DNA of 56,037 nucleotides from an uncultured Ilumatobacter sp. (lineage in GTDB: Bacteria > Actinomycetota > Acidimicrobiia > Acidimicrobiales > Ilumatobacteraceae): assembly GCA_938091165.1 (NCBI GenBank), contig CALKNK010000031.1:1-56037 (forward strand), in the 5' to 3' direction. Below the pieces are notes generated by a model. It saw only the letters and a list, made by a program, of their open reading frames with translations, was not told where the DNA came from and made no database searches. Shown here piece by piece: positions 42,967 to 51,537 of this stretch (the first letter of the stretch is position 1; each line of letters opens with the position of its first letter). The translations under genes and the position numbers were made by a program.

Positions 42967-43626
42967 ATGGATCGTTCTGGCGAGTTTCATCCTGCGTTCG
43001 AGGAGTACTGCGAGTGTATTTTTGAGCTTGGCGAAGACGACCTAAATGTAATTCAGGCCAGAATTGCTGAGCGCCTTGACGTCAGCCGGCCGGCAGTGTC
43101 AGAGATGATCAAGAAGATGTCGGCAGAGGGCCTCGTGACCCAAGACGGTGCGCTTCGCCTCACCGCTGCTGGCCAGCGGCTTGCCGAAACCGTGGTTCGT
43201 CGTCACCGGCTTGCTGAGCGATTCCTCACTGACGTGCTCCAGCTGTCGTGGGCTGAAGCGCATCACGAAGCTGGCCGCTGGGAACACGTCATGAGTGAAG
43301 CCGTCGAGCTAGCGATGGACGAGTTGCTTGGCCATCCCACCACTTGCCCGCACGGCAATCCCATCCCTGGCTCGGACTTTGAGCAACGTGATTTGATCGC
43401 ACTCAGCGAGGCCGAGGTCGGCGCTCCGGTGGTCATCCGGCGGATCACCGAGGAGCTCGAATTTCAACCGGGTCTTCTTGAGTTTCTTGAAGCGGCCTCA
43501 ATTCGTCCCGGAGAGACCGTCAGTCTCGCTTCAGCCGCCCCTGATGGAACGCTTACCGTGCAGGTCGGCGATGACGCGCTTGGCGTAGCTGCGTTCACAG
43601 GAGAACGCATTCTGGTCAGCACCTGA
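42967..43626 (+). CDS. DtxR/IdeR/MntR-family metal-dependent transcriptional regulator
   Basis: 219 residues in the three-domain form: winged helix (FEEYCECIFELGEDD, VSRPAVSEMIKKMSAEGLV), dimerisation and metal-binding domain (RHRLAERFLTDVL, HEAGRWEHVMSEAVE, LGHPTTCPHGNPIPG with the Cys and His ligands) and a C-terminal SH3/FeoA-like domain (about 145-219). The LGxPxxCPHGNPIP segment is conserved in iron-sensing members. It represses iron or manganese uptake genes when metal is plentiful. The ferritin-like and ferredoxin genes follow. Confidence 0.92.
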   Translation: MDRSGEFHPAFEEYCECIFELGEDDLNVIQARIAERLDVSRPAVSEMIKKMSAEGLVTQDGALRLTAAGQRLAETVVRRHRLAERFLTDVLQLSWAEAHHEAGRWEHVMSEAVELAMDELLGHPTTCPHGNPIPGSDFEQRDLIALSEAEVGAPVVIRRITEELEFQPGLLEFLEAASIRPGETVSLASAAPDGTLTVQVGDDALGVAAFTGERILVST

Positions 43627-43679
43627 GCGTCAACTGCCGGCACAAGAACCTAAAAGCACATGGAAAGAGAGCAATATCT

Positions 43680-44123
43680 GTGGAATCGTTCATTGATACC
43701 CGCGAAGTCAACCCGGTTCTTAACAACATCATGTTGGCTGAGCTCGCCGGGGTCATCCGCTACACGCACTACTCCTTAGTGATTACGGGGCCGAACCGCC
43801 TTCCGTTGGTCGCATTCATGCAAGAACAGGCTGATGAATCATTGGTGCACGCCCGCCAAGCCGGCGAGATCTTGACCGGGCTCGGAGGTCATCCGACTCA
43901 GGGGATCGGTGCGATCGAGGAGACGCACGACCACTCGATCGAAGCAATTCTCAACGAGTCGGTAGCTCACGAACGGCGTGCGCTCGATCTGTATCGGCAG
44001 CTGCTTGAGCTTGCTGAGAACAACTCGGTGTACCTCGAAGAGTACGCCCGTGGCCAGATTGGGGCTGAAGAGCTCCACGTCATCGAGATGAACAAGCTGC
44101 TTCGGGACTACACCATTGGCTGA
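43680..44123 (+). CDS. Bacterioferritin/ferritin-like diiron protein
   Basis: 147 residues, four-helix ferritin-like fold. Candidate diiron ligands are Glu21 (MLAELAGVIRYTHY), Glu49/Glu53 and His57 (EQADESLVHARQAGE), Glu93/His97 (NESVAHERRAL) and Glu130 with His133 (GAEELHVIEM). The spacing differs a little from classic Bfr, where ExxH is exact after helix B, so it may be a Bfr relative rather than Bfr itself. GTG start at 43680 behind AAAGAGAG. Iron storage or iron oxidation is the likely role, and the adjacent ferredoxin could supply electrons for release. Confidence 0.75.
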   Translation: MESFIDTREVNPVLNNIMLAELAGVIRYTHYSLVITGPNRLPLVAFMQEQADESLVHARQAGEILTGLGGHPTQGIGAIEETHDHSIEAILNESVAHERRALDLYRQLLELAENNSVYLEEYARGQIGAEELHVIEMNKLLRDYTIG

Positions 44124-44484
44124 TCGACGGGGCCTTCCGGTTGCCTCGGCAGGCGCAGCGAGTGTCCGACCGTCGGTGGCGCTTTGTGTGGGTAAGGACT
44201 GTCGCCAACGATGTGAGTTCGCAAAGGTCCGCAAAATGCTGGCGCTTAATTGTGATCTCGTGGAGTTGAAGTGCGTTGGGTTGTGCAACGGCCCTGTTGT
44301 CGTCACCGATTTGGATGCCAACGTGCCCGACGTCTACTCCAAACTGCGCAGCAAGAGTGACCGTCGGTTACTTCGCGCACGCGTGAGCGGCGACAGTCGG
44401 GCACGCAAGAAGCTTGCGGACAAACGAGTCGCTCGTAAGAGCGTGTTGAACGTCATCTCGCGTCGACTGCAACGCGTCGCCTAA
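44116..44484 (+). CDS. Thioredoxin-fold [2Fe-2S] ferredoxin-like protein
   Basis: 122 residues. Cys24, Cys29, Cys53 and Cys57 (VALCVGKDC and LKCVGLCNGP) follow the C-x4-C, C-x3-C pattern of thioredoxin-like [2Fe-2S] ferredoxins; Cys33 and Cys46 are extra. The C-terminal 50 residues are strongly basic (Arg/Lys-rich), unusual for the family and suggesting binding to an acidic partner or nucleic acid. TTG start at 44116 lies eight bases inside the ferritin-like gene; GTG at codon 21 is a less likely alternative. By place and type it is an analogue of bacterioferritin-associated ferredoxin. Confidence 0.75.
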   Translation: MADRRGLPVASAGAASVRPSVALCVGKDCRQRCEFAKVRKMLALNCDLVELKCVGLCNGPVVVTDLDANVPDVYSKLRSKSDRRLLRARVSGDSRARKKLADKRVARKSVLNVISRRLQRVA

Positions 44485-44491
44485 CGAGCTG

Positions 44492-44659
44492 CTATTCGCT
44501 TTTCGGGTTCACGGGCGAAGATTGCGGATCTTCGGGGATTTGCAGGCCTGCGAAGACTTTGGTCGCAAGCATTTTGAACATGCCGGATGGTCCAGTCAAG
44601 ATGCCCGACAGGCGCTTATTTTGATACAGAATGCCAGAGAGATGTCGATGCGTGATCAA
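44492..44659 (-). CDS. Possible 55-residue protein translationally coupled to guaB
   Basis: A TTG start at 44659 overlaps the guaB stop as TTGA, the same kind of junction used elsewhere in this window, and the frame runs 55 codons to TAG at 44492. The product reads HLSGILYQNKRLSG, GPSGMFKMLATKVFAGLQ and ends Pro/Ser-rich. It has an amphipathic helix-like centre and no recognised family. The gap to the convergent ferredoxin gene is otherwise empty. Confidence 0.35.
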   Translation of the reverse strand: MITHRHLSGILYQNKRLSGILTGPSGMFKMLATKVFAGLQIPEDPQSSPVNPKSE

Positions 44660-46161
44660 GAGCGTTGGTAGTTAGGGGCTTCCTTGGTAATCGTCACATC
44701 ATGCGGGTGGCTCTCTTGGCGGCCTGCAGTAGTGACTCGCATCATTTTGGCGCTGCGTAGCTGCGATAGCGACGCCGCTCCTGCGTAACCCATACCTGAG
44801 CGGAGGCCGCCGACCAACTGGTAGGCAACGTCACCGAGTGGGCCGGAGAATGGGACGCGACCCTCAATCCCCTCGGGCACGAGCTTCTGGCTTGCGGTAC
44901 CCACCGCACTTTTCGAACGAGAGGACTGGCCTGTGGCGTAACGGTCCTGGCTGTCACCCGTCATGGCGCCCATTGAGCCCATGCCCCTATAACTCTTGTA
45001 ACGGCGGCCCTCGAAGAGCTCCATCTCGCCGGGGCTCTCCTCGACGCCCGCAAGCAGGGATCCGAGCATGACCGTTTCAGCGCCTGCAGTGATCGCCTTT
45101 ACGATGTCGCCGGAAAATGTGATGCCGCCGTCGCCGATGATCGGGATACCCATCTTTACAGCCCGTTTTGAGGCAAAGTAGATCGCCGACAGCTGCGGCA
45201 TTCCTGCGCCGGACACGACGCGGGTGGTACAGATTGAGCCGGCGCCCACGCCGACCTTGACCGCATCGGCGCCGGCTTTAGCCAAAGCTCCCACACCGTC
45301 TTCGGTGACAACGTTGCCAGCAGTGACGGCAAGTTCGGGCCAGGTACCCTTAATCCGTTCGATGGTTTTGATCACGTTTGCCGAATGCCCGTGTGCCGTA
45401 TCGATCGACACCGCATCGACGCCCATTGTGACTAATGCGTCGACACGCTCTTCGACATCGGCACCAACACCGATTGCTGCAGCACAGCGGAGGCGACCCT
45501 TGCCATCGCGAGAAGCGTTCGGAAAGTCCAACCGCTTCTGGATGTCCTTGACCGTAATCAGGCCAGCCAGACAACCAGCGCCGTCGACGAGCGGTAACTT
45601 TTCGATGCGATGTGCCTGCAACAGCAGTTTCGCCTCGTCGAGCGATGTTCCAACGGCGGCGGTGACTAAACGGTCAGAGGTCATAAAGTCGGTCACTGGT
45701 CGGTCGAAGTCTGGCCCTTCACAGAACCGGATGTCACGGTTGGTCAGAATCCCTACGAGTTGACCCTCGTCGTCCGTGATTGGTACCCCGCTGAACTTAA
45801 ACCGGTTCATCAGCGCCTCTGCCTCGTGCAGCAGCGCGGTGGGTGGGAGCGTCACTGGGTCGGTGATCATGCCAGACTGGCTGCGCTTGACCTTCTGCAC
45901 TTCAGATGCTTGATCAGCGATCGACATGTTGCGGTGGATGACGCCGATGCCGCCGCAGCGCGCCATGGCGATAGCCATCCTTCCCTCGGTTACCTTGTCC
46001 ATCGCTGCAGATACGAGTGGCACGGCCAGTTCTATGTCTGCCGCGAATGTCGCAGTGGTATCGACTTCGTCTGGCAACGTCTCGGAAAAGCCAGGGATAA
46101 CTACGACGTCGTCGAACGTCAGGGCCTCAAATCGATCGAAGAGATCAAAGTTGATACTCAT
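44656..46161 (-). CDS. guaB: Inosine-5'-monophosphate dehydrogenase
   Basis: 501 residues. TIM barrel with two inserted CBS domains (about 95-215; VTLPPTALLHEAEALM, VGTSLDEAKLLLQAHR). The catalytic loop GAGSICTTRVVSGAG contains the active-site Cys, followed by IPIIGDGGI, RYKSYRGMGSMGAM and the flap near VPEGIEGRVPFSG. It converts IMP to XMP for guanine nucleotides. Last main gene of the purine operon, 26 bp after purN. Confidence 0.97.
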   Translation of the reverse strand: MSINFDLFDRFEALTFDDVVVIPGFSETLPDEVDTTATFAADIELAVPLVSAAMDKVTEGRMAIAMARCGGIGVIHRNMSIADQASEVQKVKRSQSGMITDPVTLPPTALLHEAEALMNRFKFSGVPITDDEGQLVGILTNRDIRFCEGPDFDRPVTDFMTSDRLVTAAVGTSLDEAKLLLQAHRIEKLPLVDGAGCLAGLITVKDIQKRLDFPNASRDGKGRLRCAAAIGVGADVEERVDALVTMGVDAVSIDTAHGHSANVIKTIERIKGTWPELAVTAGNVVTEDGVGALAKAGADAVKVGVGAGSICTTRVVSGAGMPQLSAIYFASKRAVKMGIPIIGDGGITFSGDIVKAITAGAETVMLGSLLAGVEESPGEMELFEGRRYKSYRGMGSMGAMTGDSQDRYATGQSSRSKSAVGTASQKLVPEGIEGRVPFSGPLGDVAYQLVGGLRSGMGYAGAASLSQLRSAKMMRVTTAGRQESHPHDVTITKEAPNYQRS

Positions 46162-46187
46162 GGTTGAACCTCTGATAGGAGTTGATG

Positions 46188-46874
46188 TCAGGTCAAGGGG
46201 GGAGTGGGCGCCGCTGTTTCCAACGTGACGGCGCGGTGTAAGTCATCGATGTCGGTGAAGCGACGCGAGCACAGATCTCTCATGACGCTGACGAGGAGGC
46301 GGTGCTCAACGGTGTGCATCGCGGCCTCGAACTCTTCGACGGAGCGAGTCGTGTCGATCGGAACTGCCTCGGTGGCGAGCAGTGGGCCGTCGTCGACACC
46401 TTCGTCTGGAACAAAGTGAACCATCACACCCGACTTGGTTCGATTACCCGCTAACGCTTCGTCCCAGGCTCGCTCGATAGCGCGCAGCCCGGGTAACTCG
46501 CCGGGTTGTGCTGGATGCAGGTTGACTACTCGACCCGGAAACCAGCCGAGGAAGCTCATCGTAAGAATTCGCAGCCAGCCAGCCAGCACGATGAAGTCGG
46601 GATCGAATCCGGCGACCAGGTCGGTGAGTCGAGTGTCATAGTCTTGCCGTTGTTCACCCAAACGTAAACCAATGTGAACGGCGGGCACACCGGCGGCGTC
46701 GGCGCGCTGCAGCGCAAACACTTCTGCCTTGTTTGACACCACAGCGACTACCCGGCCGTTGACGGTGCCGTCAGCGCAAGCATCTAAGAGGGCCTGCAGG
46801 TTGGATCCGTTGCCGGAAACCATCACCACCAACCGCTGTTCGCGGACGGGCCGTTCCGGCTGCTCGCCAATCAT
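46188..46874 (-). CDS. purN: Phosphoribosylglycinamide formyltransferase
   Basis: 228 residues. VMVSGNGSNLQALLDA binds the phosphate of GAR; VNLHPAQPGELPG holds the catalytic Asn/His and MVHFVPDEGVDDGP the catalytic Asp. Transfers a formyl group from 10-formyl-THF to GAR. The ATG overlaps the stop of the purD-purM fusion (ATGA), so it follows PurD and PurM in the order of animal GART. The loop NLHPAxPGELPG differs slightly from the common NIHPSLLP form but keeps the key residues. Confidence 0.94.
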   Translation of the reverse strand: MIGEQPERPVREQRLVVMVSGNGSNLQALLDACADGTVNGRVVAVVSNKAEVFALQRADAAGVPAVHIGLRLGEQRQDYDTRLTDLVAGFDPDFIVLAGWLRILTMSFLGWFPGRVVNLHPAQPGELPGLRAIERAWDEALAGNRTKSGVMVHFVPDEGVDDGPLLATEAVPIDTTRSVEEFEAAMHTVEHRLLVSVMRDLCSRRFTDIDDLHRAVTLETAAPTPPLT

Positions 46875-49075
46875 GTCAACAACACTCTTTCGTTAGTGGA
46901 GCCCGCCGCTCGGTCCGTGAGTTCGCCGATGACCCACGTGTTCTCGCTGATCGATGCCTGCACAACGTCTACTTGGTCAGGAGCACACACGACAACCATG
47001 CCGACCCCCATGTTGAGGGTTCGGTACAACTCGATGGTGTCCATCCGCGGTGTCAGCTCGCGGACAAGCCGGAAAAGGGGCGGTACAGGCCAGGAACCCA
47101 ACGTGATGTTTGCATCAACATTGTCGGGCAGCACGCGCGGCAGGTTCTCGGGAAGACCGCCACCCGTGATGTGCGCCAAGGCCTTCACGGCACCCGTCTT
47201 GAACGTTGGTGTCAGGAGATCCAAATACGAACGGTGCGGCTCGAGCAGCATCTCGCCGAGAGGGCGGTCGAAACCGTCGGGAACTACGTCCATTGGAGCC
47301 CACTCAAAAATCTTGCGCAACATCGAATAGCCATTGGTATGAGGCCCACTCGATGCAATGCCGATCAGAACGTCCCCTGAGGCAATATCGCTTCGTGGAA
47401 GTAACTCGGCCCGCTCCGCTACTCCGATCAATGTGCCGGCGATATCGAACGAGCCGGGCTGATAGACGCCCGGCATTTCGGCAGTCTCGCCGCCCAGTAG
47501 AGCGCAACCAGCGGCCCTGCACGCGTCAGCCATGCCGCCGACGACCTCGGCCACAAGATCGGCGTCTAGAACGCTTGCTGCGATGTAGTCCAAGAAGAAC
47601 AGCGGGCGGGCCGACTGGACCAGAACGTCGTCAATGCAGTGGTTAACGATGTCAATGCCGACGCCACGGACCATCCCCAAGCGCGCTGCCAGCTCGACTT
47701 TCGTACCAACCCCGTCGGTGGAAGCCACGAGCACAGGCTGATCCATTGACTGGATGCCTGCAGCAGAGAACACGCCACCAAAGCTGCCCACGCCCTGGAG
47801 GACGCTCTCGCCGGGCGTGTTGTGGGTGGCTTCAACGGCCGCCTTCATCTCGTCAACGGCCCGTGTGCCCTCGTCGATGTCGACGCCGGCAGCGGCATAG
47901 CTGGCAATGCCTGCCCCGGGCGCCCGCCATGCAATGTCACGCCGCACTTGCATGCCATCGAAGGTGATCCTTTCCATCCGGCGGTAGGCCCGATCGCGAG
48001 CTACGCCTAGGTCGGCTCCGATCCCGGTGGTGGCCAAGACGCGACCGCCTGATGTCTTTCCATCGGCATTGACTCCCGCATCGAAGCGGTAGGTGTCCTC
48101 GATGTTGCCGCGATCGAGGATGGTGTGCCCAATGCGAGGGTCGTATGGGTAGCCAGGCGACGCTGCAACAACGGTGACTGCTGACTGAGTCGAAATCCGC
48201 AGCGGCACACTGCCCACGTCGCCTTGTGTGCAGGCGAGCGCCAGAGCAGCGAGATCAGTCTCAAGCAGAGGCAACACTGTTTGAGCCTCGGGATCACCGA
48301 AGCGAACGTTGTACTCAATGAGGCGTGGTCCGTCCGCAGTGAGCATGAGTCCTGCGAAGATCACGCCCACGTAAGGTGCGCCCCCTGCAGCGAAGTGGTC
48401 GAGTACAGGTTGCACGAACTCGCCAATCAGTTCATCACCACTGAACTGAACCGGTGCGGGCGCGTACGCTCCCATGCCGCCGGTGTTGGGTCCGGTGTCG
48501 CCCTCGCCAACTCGTTTGTGATCCTGCGCCAAGGGCAGCGCCACAGCAGTTGTGCCATCACAGAGAGCGAGCAACGAACACTCTGGCCCGCGGAGTCTCT
48601 CTTCGAGTAGGAACGGTCCTATCGCTGCAGCATCGGCAATAGCTTGACGCGTCTCAGCGTCGCTGTCGGGAACTGCAACGCCTTTGCCGGCGGCTAAACC
48701 ATCGAGTTTGACGACAATCGGCGCGTCCAACTCATCCCACCAGGCGAGCGCTGCGTTCTCTCGGTCGTTGCCCTCGAAGCGGGCAAAGGCGGGGCCTGCA
48801 ATACCTAGTCCGGTCGCCAGGTCGCGAGCGAATCCCTTCGATGCCTCCAACTGTGCTTGTTCGGCTGTCGGTCCAAACGACGGGATTCCTCGTTCAGTTG
48901 CGAGATCAGTCGTGCCTGCAACCAACGCAGCTTCGGGGCCGGGAATGACTAGATCGGTGTCATTTGTGCTTGCATCGTCGAGACTTGAGGCCAACCGCAC
49001 GTCGTGCCCGTGTTGCCGACAGGCCCAGGCAATTGCCTGTTCGCGGCCGCCGCCGCCAATCACCAAGACGCGCAT
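46871..49075 (-). CDS. purD-purM: Bifunctional phosphoribosylamine-glycine ligase / AIR synthase (PurD-PurM fusion)
   Basis: 734 residues, one uninterrupted frame. Residues 1 to about 388 are GARS: VLVIGGGGREQA, GPEAALVAG, KLDGLAAGKGV, NTGGMGAYAPAP and EYNVRFGDPEAQT (ATP-grasp). Residues about 393-734 are AIRS: YAAAGVDIDEG, VASTDGVGTKVELA, GGETAEMPGVY, HTNGYSMLRK and HITGGGLPENLPR. The GARS N-domain is about 28 residues short before GPEA and has Gln in place of the usual His of GREHA. Start ATG 49075 overlaps the purF stop by one base (TGATG); TTG 49078 is possible. Confidence 0.95.
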   Translation of the reverse strand: MRVLVIGGGGREQAIAWACRQHGHDVRLASSLDDASTNDTDLVIPGPEAALVAGTTDLATERGIPSFGPTAEQAQLEASKGFARDLATGLGIAGPAFARFEGNDRENAALAWWDELDAPIVVKLDGLAAGKGVAVPDSDAETRQAIADAAAIGPFLLEERLRGPECSLLALCDGTTAVALPLAQDHKRVGEGDTGPNTGGMGAYAPAPVQFSGDELIGEFVQPVLDHFAAGGAPYVGVIFAGLMLTADGPRLIEYNVRFGDPEAQTVLPLLETDLAALALACTQGDVGSVPLRISTQSAVTVVAASPGYPYDPRIGHTILDRGNIEDTYRFDAGVNADGKTSGGRVLATTGIGADLGVARDRAYRRMERITFDGMQVRRDIAWRAPGAGIASYAAAGVDIDEGTRAVDEMKAAVEATHNTPGESVLQGVGSFGGVFSAAGIQSMDQPVLVASTDGVGTKVELAARLGMVRGVGIDIVNHCIDDVLVQSARPLFFLDYIAASVLDADLVAEVVGGMADACRAAGCALLGGETAEMPGVYQPGSFDIAGTLIGVAERAELLPRSDIASGDVLIGIASSGPHTNGYSMLRKIFEWAPMDVVPDGFDRPLGEMLLEPHRSYLDLLTPTFKTGAVKALAHITGGGLPENLPRVLPDNVDANITLGSWPVPPLFRLVRELTPRMDTIELYRTLNMGVGMVVVCAPDQVDVVQASISENTWVIGELTDRAAGSTNERVLLT

Positions 49076-50586
49076 CAAGCGATCACTCCCTCGAATGCCA
49101 GCTTGGCCTGCGCGTCACCTACAGCGAGCGGGTAGTCGCCCGTGAAGCACGCATTGCAGTACCCGTCGCCGGACTCTGTGTCGTTGATGGCACGCATCAT
49201 CCCTCCGAGCGACAGAAAGGCAAGGCTGTCGGCGCCGATGTACTCTTGAATTTCCGCGACCGAGAGCCGTGCAGCCATGAGATCGTTGTCGTGGCCCATG
49301 TCGACGCCGAAGTGACACGCATGCTTAATCGGCGGGCACGTGATGCGCATATGCACCTCGCTCGCCCCTGCATCTCGGACCAGCTTTACGAGCGGACCGG
49401 CGGTCGTGCCACGGACCAGCGAATCATCAATCATGATCACCCGCTTACCCTTGAGATTTTCGCTTAACGCATTGAACTTCAGCGCTACACCGCGTTCACG
49501 GATGTCCTGGGTGGGTTCGATAAACGTGCGGCCGATGTATCGATTCTTAATCAGCCCATCGTTAAACGGCAGGCCACTTTCACGTGCGAAGCCGATTCCG
49601 GCAGGAATCGACGAGTCGGGTACGGGAATGACAACATCGGCATCAACCTTTGATTCCCTCGCCAGTTCGACTCCCAGGCGCTGCCGAGCGTGGTGCACGC
49701 TCTTGCCGTCCCACACAGAGTCAGGACGCGAGAAGTAGACGAATTCAAACGTGCAGCGCGCACTTTGAGGTTGAGACGCCAGTACCTGGGTCCGCTCAAT
49801 CTCGCTGCCACGCAAAGTGACCATTTCGCCAGGTCTGACCTCGTCAATATCTACGCAGCCCAGCGTCGACAGAGCACACGTTTCGCTCGCAACGGCGTGT
49901 CCGCCGTGGGGGAGGCGTCCGACGCTCAGCGGACGGAATCCCCATGGGTCACGTACTGCAATGACTTGATCGGCTGCCAAGATCACTAAGGAGTAGGCGC
50001 CTTTCCATGCGGGTAATGTGCGCTCAATTCGCTCCTGCCAAGTCTGCCCGCCGGCTGCGGCGAGCATTAGTGTGAATACCTCGGTATCGCTGGTGGCCGT
50101 AAGACCGAAGCCTTTGTTGAGCAACTCGTCTCGCAGCGCCGTTGCGTTGACTAGGTTGCCGTTGTGAGCCACAGAGAGTGGACCGTGCATGGTTTCGACA
50201 AGGAAAGGCTGAATGTTGCGCTCGGCATTTGACCCTGTGGTGCTGTAGCGGGTGTGGCCGATGGCGTGGTAGCCAGTCAAGGGTGCGAGTGCCTCAGGTG
50301 TGAACACTGTTGAGACAAGACCTGCTTCTTTATGCAATCGCGACCGTTTGCCGTCGCTCACGGCAATACCTGCGGCCTCCTGCCCCCGATGCTGCAAAGC
50401 GAACAGCCCAAAGAAGGCCAGTTGCGCAACGCCCTCCCCGTGTGGTGTCGACAGACCGAGAACGCCGCACTCGTCGCGTGGCTTGTCGCTGATGCGCACC
50501 GGTGTTTCTAATGTGGGTGTATCCAAAGGGAGTTGATCGCCATCGGTCGTTGATGCTTGAACGGATGCGTAGGGTGTGGTGCTCAC
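49075..50586 (-). CDS. purF: Amidophosphoribosyltransferase
   Basis: 503 residues. A propeptide of about 39 residues precedes the catalytic Cys of DECGVLGL, exposed by autocleavage. Glutaminase domain: LQHRGQEAAGIA, HTRYSTTGSN, AHNGNLVN. Phosphoribosyltransferase domain: VIPVPDSSIPAGIGFA and IMIDDSLVRGTTAG. Four cysteines (SARCTFEF, KHACHFG, GYCNACF) match those binding the oxygen-sensitive [4Fe-4S] cluster of the Bacillus-type enzyme. First committed step of purine synthesis. The ATG overlaps the purC stop by four bases. Confidence 0.96.
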   Translation of the reverse strand: MSTTPYASVQASTTDGDQLPLDTPTLETPVRISDKPRDECGVLGLSTPHGEGVAQLAFFGLFALQHRGQEAAGIAVSDGKRSRLHKEAGLVSTVFTPEALAPLTGYHAIGHTRYSTTGSNAERNIQPFLVETMHGPLSVAHNGNLVNATALRDELLNKGFGLTATSDTEVFTLMLAAAGGQTWQERIERTLPAWKGAYSLVILAADQVIAVRDPWGFRPLSVGRLPHGGHAVASETCALSTLGCVDIDEVRPGEMVTLRGSEIERTQVLASQPQSARCTFEFVYFSRPDSVWDGKSVHHARQRLGVELARESKVDADVVIPVPDSSIPAGIGFARESGLPFNDGLIKNRYIGRTFIEPTQDIRERGVALKFNALSENLKGKRVIMIDDSLVRGTTAGPLVKLVRDAGASEVHMRITCPPIKHACHFGVDMGHDNDLMAARLSVAEIQEYIGADSLAFLSLGGMMRAINDTESGDGYCNACFTGDYPLAVGDAQAKLAFEGVIA

Positions 50587-51533
50587 GAAGGAACCTCCAG
50601 TGCGCTGACTGCGTCGATGATTCGTTGCTTAGCAGGATAAGAGGCCCGCTCAAAGGTGAGTCCGGTGAGGCGCTCATAGGTTTCGATGTAGCGGTCGCTC
50701 GTCTGCTCCCACACCTCGGAGGGCAGCTGAGGTACCTCGCCTTTGCCGGTGTAGCCGACGTCTGCAAGGGCCCGGCGGACGATTTCTTTGTCGAGGCTTT
50801 CCGGCTCGCAGCCGGCGGCCAACTGCTCCTCGTAAGTTTCTGCGACCCAGTATCGTGAGGAGTCAGGTGTGTGTAACTCGTCGATCAGCATCACAGCTCC
50901 AGTTACGTCGAGGCCGAACTCGTACTTCGTGTCGGCGAGAATGAGACCGCCATCGGCTGCTCGTTCGCGGCCGCGCTCGAATACTGCGAGCGCAGCGGAG
51001 CGAACCTGATCCCACACTTCGCGATCGACATGGCCACCCGCAACAACGTCCTGAATGGCCAGCGGCACGTCGTGCTCACCGAAATTGCCCTTGGTGGTCG
51101 GCGTAATGATGGGCTCAGGCAAAGCGGTGTTCTTAGTCAAATTCTCGGGGAACTGATGGCCGTAGATGCTGCGAGCTCCCGCGGCGTACTGCGTCCACAA
51201 CGCCGTGTTGGTGACTCCGCTAATGTGTCCACGAACGACAACCTCAACGCTCAGCGGCGCAGCCTCGCGTGCAATAAGCACGTTTGGATCAGGCAGCGAA
51301 ACCACATGATTTTGCACGATGTCGGTGGTTTGTTCGAACCACCAGGCCGCCAGCTGGTTCAACACCTGGCCTTTGTAGGGCACCCGGGCGATGATCTGAT
51401 CGAATGCAGACAAACGGTCTGTGGTTACAAAAATTCGTTGCCCTGGACCGAACGCGTACGAAACGCGCACCTTGCCGAGCTGGCGATCATGAAGTGGTAA
51501 CTCGATGCTGTCGAACGGCTCGGGGAGTGTCAC
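50583..51533 (-). CDS. purC: SAICAR synthase
   Basis: 316 residues from GTG 51533, chosen because AAGGAAA lies nine bases upstream and purQ ends four bases before it; the frame stays open to 51611 inside purQ. Motifs GKVRVSYAFGPGQRIFVTTDRLSAFD, VVVRGHISG, LADTKYEFGLD and IDELHTPDSSRYW are typical of the longer (about 300-residue) PurC found in Actinobacteria and eukaryotes. It joins aspartate to CAIR. Confidence 0.95.
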   Translation of the reverse strand: MTLPEPFDSIELPLHDRQLGKVRVSYAFGPGQRIFVTTDRLSAFDQIIARVPYKGQVLNQLAAWWFEQTTDIVQNHVVSLPDPNVLIAREAAPLSVEVVVRGHISGVTNTALWTQYAAGARSIYGHQFPENLTKNTALPEPIITPTTKGNFGEHDVPLAIQDVVAGGHVDREVWDQVRSAALAVFERGRERAADGGLILADTKYEFGLDVTGAVMLIDELHTPDSSRYWVAETYEEQLAAGCEPESLDKEIVRRALADVGYTGKGEVPQLPSEVWEQTSDRYIETYERLTGLTFERASYPAKQRIIDAVSALEVPS

Positions 51534-51537
51534 GTGC

